Part shown: piece after piece, positions 54,631 to 62,210 of the stretch
Numbering within the stretch: position 1 is the stretch's first letter
Layout of the letters: the number at the start of each line of letters is the position of its first letter
Assembly: GCA_009779835.1 (NCBI GenBank)
Contig: WRBD01000009.1
Span: 1-64,000, forward strand
Reading direction: 5' to 3'
DNA length: 64,000 bases
Source of the DNA: Defluviitaleaceae bacterium
GTDB lineage: Bacteria; Bacillota; Clostridia; Lachnospirales; WQUN01
The notes under the pieces: generated by a model
The model's input: only the letters and a program-made list of their open reading frames with translations
Told to the model about the DNA's origin: nothing
The model's database searches: none
Program-made: the position numbers and the translations under genes

Positions 54631-57354
54631 TTACAATAACTTTGCTCTTACAGGTTGAACGTCTTTTACCAAGTTTGAAATTAATTTTTCAACTTGGTCG
54701 TGCTTGAACATTTGCTCGAAAATGATTGCGTTGTTTATTGTAAAATATGGGTCGTCGTGGTTTTCGTGAATGAAGGCTTTTGTATTTTTAACGGAAAATT
54801 CTTTCGTTGTTATACTGCCGGAAGCCATTTCTTCGGAAAAATAATATGTTAAAGTTTCGTTGTAGAACATTGGAACGGCGGCAAGATATATTCCGTAGCG
54901 CACGTATTGCATAGGCACGGCGGAAAACGAAGTTGCGCCATCTATACGATAATACAACCAACAGTCCTTGTCGGGCAAGCTTTTGTACATAAAAGGTTGA
55001 AATTTTTCTATAAACGGAGTGGGTACCGTTTTGTTTTCTTTGAAAACGGGGAAAAGAATTCCTTCGTTTTCGAGGGTGGAAATGGCGTACTTGATAATTT
55101 CTTCGGATTTGAATGTTGTAATGTTATATCGAAGATAAATTCCAGCAAGCCCCCACGCAAGTAAAACAGGAGGTTCAGCAGCGTTCAGATATATTTTTTC
55201 CAGTATGCCAAGCACATCGTAATTCGGGCGGGTAGAGTTTGCAAGCATTTCATATGTTGCGAGTTCGGTAAATTCGGTGAGTAAATTATTTTTTTCGCCC
55301 GCTGTGTATAATCGCGTGAATGCTTTTTGCGCGTGTTGGTCGAAGCTTGTCATTACGAGCGCAGATTCCAAAACTCGTGCGTCCAGTTCGGGCGCGGTGC
55401 GGTTGTCCTCGTCTGTTACCTGTGAAAGAATTGCCAATTCGCTGTAACTTGGGCGATAATTTTCTAAAACGAATTTTTGTAAATCTTCGTTGTAAAAATT
55501 GTTTACAAGTAAATTGTAACCTATTGCCGCAATTATTTCGGTGGTTTGCTCGTCGCTTTTTGAAAGCAACTTATTTACGGCTTCAAATAGAATTTCATGC
55601 GGAATTTTTTTGTGCTTCGCGTTAATTAGTTTCGCGGCGCGTGTTAATTCGCGGGTTTGCATATAAATACTTAAAAGTTGTTCGATAAAATCGTCGTCTA
55701 TGGAGCTTTCGTCTATCTCGCCGAAGCATTCGAGTGCCTGTTCAAAGCTGAATGCGTTGTAATGCAAACGCCCGAGCGCGACTAAAATTTTCATTTTATA
55801 TGATTTCGTTATGCCTTTTTCCGATAATAGAGCTTCAAAAACAGGCGCGGCGTCGTCGGGCGGGGTTTCCTGTGATAAATAATAATTCGCAAGATATGCC
55901 AATAGATGAAAGCGTCTGTCACCTTTTTGGAAGAAGTATAAATATAGTTCCGGGCCGGCTTGGCCAATCATTCGTTTAATTGTGATTTCTTCGTTAAGAA
56001 TTTCGCGTTGCGCTTTGCCGAGACAGGTGCAACCGGCGTTTTCGCTTACGGCCTCTATTGTAATCGGAGAGTTTCCTTCCGTTTCGTAAACTTCCATGCG
56101 GCGTTTTTCCGGCTCTGTGATATAAATAAAATGTACCGCAGAATTTTCTTCTGTGTGCAATTCAAAGAGTGTTAGATTTTCGCGTAAAATTTCTTCAGCT
56201 TTATCAAAGTTTACTCCGGAAATTCCCAACGCGCGAAAACGGTTCCATAAATAATAATAAATGCTGTTTACCTCTCGCCCCGTGATTCCTTCATCAAGGC
56301 AAAGCGTCCCAAGCTGAATAATTTTGTTTTGTGCTTCGGGAAGAAGGTCGCCGAATGCAGGGTCTGTAAGAATAAAATGATATACGTAGACGGCAAAAGC
56401 CGGCTCGGGGATGTCGGCGAGGTCAACGCTTGCCAAAAAATTTTTTAGCGGATACCGATTAATTTGAGGAGATTTATTTTCATATGCGGCACGAACCAGC
56501 GCGTTAAAAAGTTCGGGAGTGTAAATTTGTTTTTTTTCCGCGTCACGATAAAAAGCGAATGCTTCCGCCGACATATCGCCTTTACTTATGCGGTGCGCGC
56601 AAATATCTTTTAAAATTGGAGGATAATTACTTGCGGCATAAAGTTTTTCGCCCGCTTGCGGGTCTGCTGAAATTGCCGCGGATAATGTTTCCTGATATTT
56701 TGTCGCAACCGTTCCTATTTCCGCGCCACGGTTAGCCGCGTAAATTAACACAGGCAAAATGCTCGAGCCTTGAAAACCGCCTTCGGCTGTTTTGTAATAA
56801 CGAAACAGCCCTTCGTAAAGAAAAATGCTGTTACAGCCTGCATGAAGTGCTTCCGTTAAAAATGTATATGCTTCGTTGAGCTCGCTTGCCGCAAGATGCA
56901 GTAAGCCCTGCATAACTGCGTAATACGGCGAAGGCCGCTCGGTTTTTATGTGGTCGGCAAGTGCGCGGCGATACTTTTTTGCGGAACGCGCTCTGCGCTG
57001 GCTAAGTTCCAGATATGCGTACAAAAAACACAGAACTCCGTAATAAAATGGCGCGTTGTTTTTCAGAAAATTTTTATAACTCATCGCTTTATCAAGCATT
57101 TCGTTCGCGCTATCGTAATGGCGTGCTTCGATTGCAATAAAAATCGTTAATACATAAAGTCGCATATGCGCAATGTTTTTCCTGTGCGCGGCAATAACAG
57201 CGTGATTCGCCCGCTGTAAAAGAATACGCATTTCATATTCCGGTTCCAAAAAACAATACGCCTGCCACGAACGTAAAACAAGCGCAATCGTATGAGCCGC
57301 GTCATTTCGATTGCGCGTTTCGAGGTCTTTTATCGTTTTTTGTAAATCAAACAT
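54631..57354 (-). CDS. C-terminal part of a DUF5717-type protein (helical repeat protein)
   Basis: 907 residues from the ATG at 57354, placed four bases upstream of the preceding gene's stop-codon end in the direction of reading and served by GGAG. A TTG five codons earlier is less likely. It is almost all alpha-helical with TPR-like pairs ('YYGVLCFLYAYLELSQRRAR', 'LVALGRLHYNAFSFEQALEC') to about residue 780, then a beta-rich tail. As I remember DUF5717 proteins of Clostridia, they are single chains of about 1200 residues whose second half looks like this. Function unknown. No membrane segment or catalytic motif seen. Confidence 0.6.
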   Translation of the reverse strand: MFDLQKTIKDLETRNRNDAAHTIALVLRSWQAYCFLEPEYEMRILLQRANHAVIAAHRKNIAHMRLYVLTIFIAIEARHYDSANEMLDKAMSYKNFLKNNAPFYYGVLCFLYAYLELSQRRARSAKKYRRALADHIKTERPSPYYAVMQGLLHLAASELNEAYTFLTEALHAGCNSIFLYEGLFRYYKTAEGGFQGSSILPVLIYAANRGAEIGTVATKYQETLSAAISADPQAGEKLYAASNYPPILKDICAHRISKGDMSAEAFAFYRDAEKKQIYTPELFNALVRAAYENKSPQINRYPLKNFLASVDLADIPEPAFAVYVYHFILTDPAFGDLLPEAQNKIIQLGTLCLDEGITGREVNSIYYYLWNRFRALGISGVNFDKAEEILRENLTLFELHTEENSAVHFIYITEPEKRRMEVYETEGNSPITIEAVSENAGCTCLGKAQREILNEEITIKRMIGQAGPELYLYFFQKGDRRFHLLAYLANYYLSQETPPDDAAPVFEALLSEKGITKSYKMKILVALGRLHYNAFSFEQALECFGEIDESSIDDDFIEQLLSIYMQTRELTRAAKLINAKHKKIPHEILFEAVNKLLSKSDEQTTEIIAAIGYNLLVNNFYNEDLQKFVLENYRPSYSELAILSQVTDEDNRTAPELDARVLESALVMTSFDQHAQKAFTRLYTAGEKNNLLTEFTELATYEMLANSTRPNYDVLGILEKIYLNAAEPPVLLAWGLAGIYLRYNITTFKSEEIIKYAISTLENEGILFPVFKENKTVPTPFIEKFQPFMYKSLPDKDCWLYYRIDGATSFSAVPMQYVRYGIYLAAVPMFYNETLTYYFSEEMASGSITTKEFSVKNTKAFIHENHDDPYFTINNAIIFEQMFKHDQVEKLISNLVKDVQPVRAKLL

Positions 57355-57355
57355 G

Positions 57356-58534
57356 CTACCATTCTCCAACTGTCACCGGTAAAATTTTTTTAATTTCTTT
57401 ACCGGGGCTTTTGGCTTTTATTTCTATGACTGTTTCCATGAAGGGAAGTTTTCTGAAAAGCATTTGCGCGTTCATAAAAGCGGAAAGTTTTATTTCAAAC
57501 GGGATTTCGGCGCGCGCACCGACGGGAAAGGACTGGGCGATAAAGCGAATATAATTTTCCGGGCAGAAGACATAAATTTGCATATTTGTGCCGGAATTGT
57601 TAATTACTTCGATTGTACCGCGGTCGGCATAGCGGTATGAATCGCGGTTGAGTTTTAATATAAGTTGCGGCAAACGGCGGTAAACTATTTCCATTACCAA
57701 TGTGCCGATTTGAATTTGCTCCTGCGTGAAAGTATTTTTTATTTTTGTGGGGTCTATTGTGAATTTTACGGTTGCCGTGTTTGTTTCGTCGAAGTCGGTT
57801 GTGGTTAGCTTGCCTGATGAAAGCGAAAGCCAATCCGCTTCACAAACAAGCGGGGCTTCCACGTAACCCGTGTCGGATTTTTTTATATGAAATTCGCCGG
57901 AAATTATTTCGGAATTACCCGGTGCTTGGGAAAACTCTAAACGATTTCCGCTCTCTCCGTAATCGCCGATAATCGAAATCTTTGTTTTTTCTTTCAGTCC
58001 GGACAAAATAAAAAAATTATCCATTGATCGCTCGCGGTTTGCGTCTTTGTGTAACGATTCATACACTTCCATATATTCATAGCCGCTTGCCATAAGCAGC
58101 ATATAAAATTCACTGTCGGTAAAAAGCCGCCGCGCCTGTGCCGCGTGCGTTAGGGAATATTCGTAAAAGTCGTGGATGTTTGCAATTGTGTGACCGTCGG
58201 GTGTGGAAATTGACATTTTTGTAAGCTTTGCCGAAATCGGAATTTCTTTTTCACCGCCGTTGGACGTGATGAAAAATTTCGCGTTTACCGCTTCGCCTAT
58301 TCCCAAGCCCGCCGCCTGTGCGTTGAACGTGTAATTTATTTCTACGCTGTTGCCTTCAAATTCAACAGGTTCAAAAGAAAGCCCGCGGCACCGCGAAAGT
58401 ACACAGCCTTTAAGCTCACCGCCGCCCGTGTTTTTTATTTTGATTTTTCCCTTTTGCGTGTCCTTCGTTTCAATGAAAAGGGAGTCCGTGTCGGCGGATA
58501 GGATTGGTTTGGGGTGTTCGTGTTTGTCGCTCAT
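57356..58534 (-). CDS. N-terminal part of a DUF5717-type protein (Ig-like domains)
   Basis: 392 residues of beta-rich, Ig-like domains: 'GKIKIKNTGGGELKGCVLSR', 'NFTFNAQAAG'-type strand ('EINYTFNAQAAGLGIGEAVN'), 'FFITSNGGEKEIPISAKL' and 'VEAPLVCEADWLSLSSGKLT'. A short helical piece sits between (about 120-190). This matches my memory of the first third of DUF5717 proteins. Its stop codon nearly touches the start of the helical-repeat gene, so the two make up a split version of one protein. GGGGAG precedes the ATG. Confidence 0.6.
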   Translation of the reverse strand: MSDKHEHPKPILSADTDSLFIETKDTQKGKIKIKNTGGGELKGCVLSRCRGLSFEPVEFEGNSVEINYTFNAQAAGLGIGEAVNAKFFITSNGGEKEIPISAKLTKMSISTPDGHTIANIHDFYEYSLTHAAQARRLFTDSEFYMLLMASGYEYMEVYESLHKDANRERSMDNFFILSGLKEKTKISIIGDYGESGNRLEFSQAPGNSEIISGEFHIKKSDTGYVEAPLVCEADWLSLSSGKLTTTDFDETNTATVKFTIDPTKIKNTFTQEQIQIGTLVMEIVYRRLPQLILKLNRDSYRYADRGTIEVINNSGTNMQIYVFCPENYIRFIAQSFPVGARAEIPFEIKLSAFMNAQMLFRKLPFMETVIEIKAKSPGKEIKKILPVTVGEW

Positions 58535-58548
58535 TTTACCGCTCCCCT

Positions 58549-58827
58549 TTATTCATTTAAACTTTGCTCAATATACCAATTTCTCTCTATTTCGTCTTTT
58601 ATTTTAGAAAATAATGTTATGTTATTACGCCATGGCAAAAGGTCAACACCCCGTTGACTTTTTGTAAAATCGGGATAAGTTTCGGCAAATCTACGCAATA
58701 TTTCAATATTCCAATACAATTCCATGAGTTCCTTATTTGCACCCAATGCCGCCCTGTATTGGGTTATTTTTATTCGTGATTTAATATTTTCGAGTGCATT
58801 AAAGTATTCGCTATTATTAATCAGCAT
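58549..58827 (-). pseudogene. Shortened DUF1016 (YhcG-type PDDEXK nuclease) fragment
   Basis: 92 residues. 'ALENIKSRIKITQYRAALGA' and 'NKELMELYWNIE' match the start of DUF1016 N-terminal domains. Then about 40 expected residues are missing, and it resumes with 'LRRFAETYPDF', 'LLPWRNNITLFSKIKD' and 'ERNWYIEQSLNE', the later part of the same domain. The C-terminal nuclease domain (usually about 200 residues) is absent. The ATG still has AAGGTG before it. It looks like a deletion relic lodged inside the minus-strand operon; a small functional product cannot be excluded. Confidence 0.75.
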
Positions 58828-58833
58828 TAGTAC

Positions 58834-60084
58834 TCACCTTTTCGTCAAGTTCATAATCGTTTCTATATTGGTTCTCATAGCGTCGTTTATGGTTTGTGCG
58901 CCGGTTTGCGCGTGAAGATTAATAAACGCGCCAAGCCCGTCTCCTATGGATTGTGTGAGATTTTGCAATGAGGATTCATATGCGTTTAAGGAAACTTCCA
59001 GTGCTTTTTGGTTGCGTTCTATGAATTCGGATTGTTTAGCCATAGATTTTTGGCTTGATTGAAGTAATTTCAATTCGGTTTTCATTTCGTCTATTGCGGA
59101 GACTAGCGTGATTAACTGCTCTGAGAGGGCGTTGCTATGGCCTTTCATTTGCGACGCAAGCAAGTCTGATGCGGTATAAATTTTATCGCTTGCTTGGGAA
59201 AGACGTTCCGCGCCGCCATTTATTGCGGCTTGAATTTCGGCGGATTTTTTCAGCGCGGTTTCCCAATCTTGCAAAATTTTTGTAAGTGATTCGTTCATGT
59301 TAATTAGTTTTTTGTCCATAGCTTTCGCGACAATCGGGCCGATGGAATTTGCCGCGCCAACCATGCTGTGTGAAACTTCCTTGAAAGTATCGGACATTTT
59401 TGCAGAAATTGTTTCCATTGTTGTTTTATACGCGGCGGCTTGCCGGTCTATGGCTTCCGTTAAATCTTTTTTCAATCGAAGCAATGCACCTCCTGTGTCT
59501 GCCGAAAAAAACCGCCCTATTTCACGCTCGATGAAAAGAACCATTTCGTCTGAAAGTTGTGAACGAATTTCGCGTACATTAAAAAAAGCCGCCGCCGCGC
59601 GGCAAGAAACAAAAACGATAATCGCAAGAAGCCCGTAAACCGTTGCTACTTCGCCAAAAACAACAGCTAAAATAAACCCGGAACCCAAAAGCCCGAACTC
59701 CATTGTTTCAATGAACGGCAAAAGCCCGGTATATTTCCAGCCAAGAAAACCCATGCCCGAAACCGCACGTTCTACGATATGTGTCGTTGGTACGGCGGAA
59801 ACGGAGCGCTCTGCCACGCGAATATATTCTGCCATTGCTTTCTTTAAGATATGATGTTTGATACTCGCCACGTCAGCCTTGCTTTTTATTTCCTTCTCTG
59901 CCGTGTGCTGAAACGCGAGCAACACACCTCGAAAATGTAAATGTGAAATAATTCGCAATAAAATCAAGCCCGCCGCAAAACACAAATAGACAGCCACGAT
60001 AATCACATGATTATTGTGAGCGTGGCTGCCTAAAATCTCGTAAATATTTTCAAAAAAGCTAAAGAGACTGTTTATCTCTCTCAC
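58834..60084 (-). CDS. Membrane protein with MotA/ExbB-like layout and long coiled coil
   Basis: 416 residues. Hydrophobic segments lie at about 27-47, 120-140 and 145-165; a charged cytoplasmic loop ('HTAEKEIKSKADVASIKHHI') separates the first from the others. From residue 200 to the end it is a helical coiled coil ('SLQNLTQSIGDGLGAFINLH', 'QLITLVSAIDEMKTELKLLQ'). The TM-loop-TM-TM-tail order is that of MotA/TolQ/ExbB proteins and of ZorA. I do not see a clear proton-channel motif and no MotB/ExbD partner is present. GTG start overlapping the acetyltransferase stop. Function unknown. Confidence 0.5.
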   Translation of the reverse strand: MREINSLFSFFENIYEILGSHAHNNHVIIVAVYLCFAAGLILLRIISHLHFRGVLLAFQHTAEKEIKSKADVASIKHHILKKAMAEYIRVAERSVSAVPTTHIVERAVSGMGFLGWKYTGLLPFIETMEFGLLGSGFILAVVFGEVATVYGLLAIIVFVSCRAAAAFFNVREIRSQLSDEMVLFIEREIGRFFSADTGGALLRLKKDLTEAIDRQAAAYKTTMETISAKMSDTFKEVSHSMVGAANSIGPIVAKAMDKKLINMNESLTKILQDWETALKKSAEIQAAINGGAERLSQASDKIYTASDLLASQMKGHSNALSEQLITLVSAIDEMKTELKLLQSSQKSMAKQSEFIERNQKALEVSLNAYESSLQNLTQSIGDGLGAFINLHAQTGAQTINDAMRTNIETIMNLTKR

Positions 60085-60584
60085 CCTCTATTATAACGCA
60101 ATTTTATCGCTGCAGATGCCTGTTCACGCGTACCGAGTTTTTCCCAGCCGTCCGTGTGCGTTTCTTTGAAACCCTTTGCGGCAAGCATTTCTTTATCCGC
60201 GTCGATTTTGACCCGCTCACCTACAAAAAAAGTTGCGTTTTTTGTTCCTGCGTCATATTCCAGTCTTTTCAAAAAACCGTCAATTACGCCCGGATTATTC
60301 CTGTACGCCCACGCAGTATGCACATCTTCAATAAAAATATTCTCGCCGTCGTATCTGTAGAAAAAAATGCCCGCCAAAATTCCGCCGTCAAGCGCGACAA
60401 ATAACCGCCGGTTAATGTCCGTAATAGATTTGCGCATTTTCTGCTGCCACATAATTATATGCTCCGGTGGTTCCAATCCGGAAAGCTTATCACGTTCCGC
60501 GTTAATTTTCAGCATCTCATGAATTTTCGGCAGCATAGGAACAAGAACACCCCTGCGGCTCGAGTAATCGTTTATTTCCAGCAT
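60081..60584 (-). CDS. GNAT-like N-acetyltransferase
   Basis: 167 residues from the ATG at 60584 (GAGGTG site). The fold pattern fits GNAT: 'RLFVALDGGILAGIFFYRYD', 'ENIFIEDVHTAWAYRNNPGV' (beta-4 and the start of the acetyl-CoA region), 'IDGFLKRLEYDAGTKNATFF' and 'KEMLAAKGFKETHTDGWEKL', with the 'GF' near the end. The Q/R-x-x-G-x-G/A loop is not obvious, so activity is uncertain. It overlaps the isomerase stop region and the coiled-coil gene by four bases. Confidence 0.65.
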   Translation of the reverse strand: MLEINDYSSRRGVLVPMLPKIHEMLKINAERDKLSGLEPPEHIIMWQQKMRKSITDINRRLFVALDGGILAGIFFYRYDGENIFIEDVHTAWAYRNNPGVIDGFLKRLEYDAGTKNATFFVGERVKIDADKEMLAAKGFKETHTDGWEKLGTREQASAAIKLRYNRG

Positions 60585-60592
60585 ATGCACCT

Positions 60593-62074
60593 CTAAACAA
60601 ACGGGTTTTCTCCGCAATATAACCTTCCGACGGGTTGATTATATGCCACGTCGCAGATTCCCAGCATTTTCAATGCGGCGAATAAGGTCTTTCCGATATG
60701 ACCGTAACCCATTGCAGCGTGGTGGGGATAGCGTTTGGCAATGAGAACATGACGATAGAAGCGCGCCATTTCGGGAATTGCTATTACGCCGACGGAGCCG
60801 AAAGTTTGCGGGTCTACGTCAATTGTTTCGCCTTGGGCGATGTATGAACGCAAAGTGCAGTCGGCGGTGGATTGCAAACGGAAGAGGGTAATGTCGCCGG
60901 ATTTCAACGCACCTTCAAGGGTTCCGCGGGTTATGTCGGGTTCTCCGTCGGGTTCAAGCAAACGTTTCATGATTAATTGGTATTTCATTTCGGGGTTTTT
61001 CAAGAGACTGCTGGGCGTGTTTCCACAGTGGAAGCCCATGAAAATATCGTTAATACCATAACCTCCGAATTTGGATTGTTCAGCCAAATACAAATCATGT
61101 GGCACGGTATTGTTAATGTCCAGCAAGGTTGGGGGAAGTTGAGTTGCGCAAGTCAGAATGTATTCGGAAAGCGCGCCGTAGATATCTGTTTCGCAGGCAA
61201 CGGGGATTCCACGCCCGGTAAGCCGTGAGTTTACATAACACGGAACCATTCCGAACTGTGTTTGGAACGCAGGCCAGCATTTATTCGCAAACGCAACGTA
61301 TTCGCTTGCGCCGGCGTGTTGTTCTGCCCAGTCGAGTAATGTGATTTCAAGTTGCGCAAGCTTTGGAAGAATCCCGGCTTGTTTATTGCCGCCGCCAAGT
61401 TCTTCCGCCATTTCCGCCGCAACTTTTTCTACTCGTGGGTCATTAGCATGTGCGTTAAAGCTTGCGAACAAGTCAAGCTCAGAGTTTTCCTGTACTTCAA
61501 CACCGAGGTCATAAAGCGGCTTAATTGGTGCATTGCAGGCAACAAAATCAAAAGGACGCGGACCGAAACCAAAGATTTTCAATTTTTTAAGCCCCAAAAT
61601 TATACGCGCAATGGGAATAAATTCCGCAATCATTTCCGCAACTTCTGCCGCCGAACCAACGGGGTATTCGGGAATATACGCGTTAACCTTGCGAAGCCCC
61701 AAATTATAAGAAGCGTTAAGCATTCCGCAGTAAGCGTCGCCGCGGCCTTGAATTAAATCCGCCGCGCTTTCTTCTGCCGCCGCAACAAACATTACCGGCC
61801 CGCAGAATTTTTGTGCAAGCATCGACTCCGGCCCTTCCGGCCCGAAATTTCCAAGATAAACAACAAGCGCGTTGCATTCCGCAGAATTTAACTCTGCAAG
61901 TGCTTTCATCGCGTCTTTTTCGTTTTCAACCGTTGTTTTAATTTCAACAAGCTTCGTGCCGGACATTTCAGCCGCACGAACCACTGCCCCCCTGCGTTTT
62001 TCCGAAAGTGTTATTGGGAAACAATCTCTGCTTACAGCTACTATTCCAAGCTTAACTACAGGTACATTTTTCAT
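60593..62074 (-). CDS. L-fucose/L-arabinose isomerase family protein
   Basis: 493 residues. Blocks 'EKRRGAVVRAAEMSGTKLVE', 'FGFGPRPFDFVACNAPIKPL', 'CWPAFQTQFGMVPCYVNSRL', 'GIPVACETDIYGALSEYILT' and 'FGGYGINDIFMGFHCGNTPS' fit the FucI/AraA superfamily; a Glu ('CETD'), Asp and His ('GFHCGN') in the C-terminal half are likely metal ligands. It converts aldose to ketose sugars. No fucose kinase, aldolase or transporter lies near, so the substrate is open. AAGGAG precedes the ATG. Confidence 0.85.
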   Translation of the reverse strand: MKNVPVVKLGIVAVSRDCFPITLSEKRRGAVVRAAEMSGTKLVEIKTTVENEKDAMKALAELNSAECNALVVYLGNFGPEGPESMLAQKFCGPVMFVAAAEESAADLIQGRGDAYCGMLNASYNLGLRKVNAYIPEYPVGSAAEVAEMIAEFIPIARIILGLKKLKIFGFGPRPFDFVACNAPIKPLYDLGVEVQENSELDLFASFNAHANDPRVEKVAAEMAEELGGGNKQAGILPKLAQLEITLLDWAEQHAGASEYVAFANKCWPAFQTQFGMVPCYVNSRLTGRGIPVACETDIYGALSEYILTCATQLPPTLLDINNTVPHDLYLAEQSKFGGYGINDIFMGFHCGNTPSSLLKNPEMKYQLIMKRLLEPDGEPDITRGTLEGALKSGDITLFRLQSTADCTLRSYIAQGETIDVDPQTFGSVGVIAIPEMARFYRHVLIAKRYPHHAAMGYGHIGKTLFAALKMLGICDVAYNQPVGRLYCGENPFV

Positions 62075-62210
62075 GCGCGACCGCTCCTTTTATTTTTCCT
62101 AAGAAATGTTAATTTTAATAATATATTCACGTTGTTTGCTAGTCAAGTAAATTAGCATTTTTGCGGATATTCTGATATCCTTAAAGAAAAAATCTTAGAA
62201 TGGTGAACAT

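Noticed and set aside
58834-60084. ZorA of a Zorya defence system
   Set aside because: Layout is similar, but no ZorB-type OmpA-like partner or helicase gene is near.
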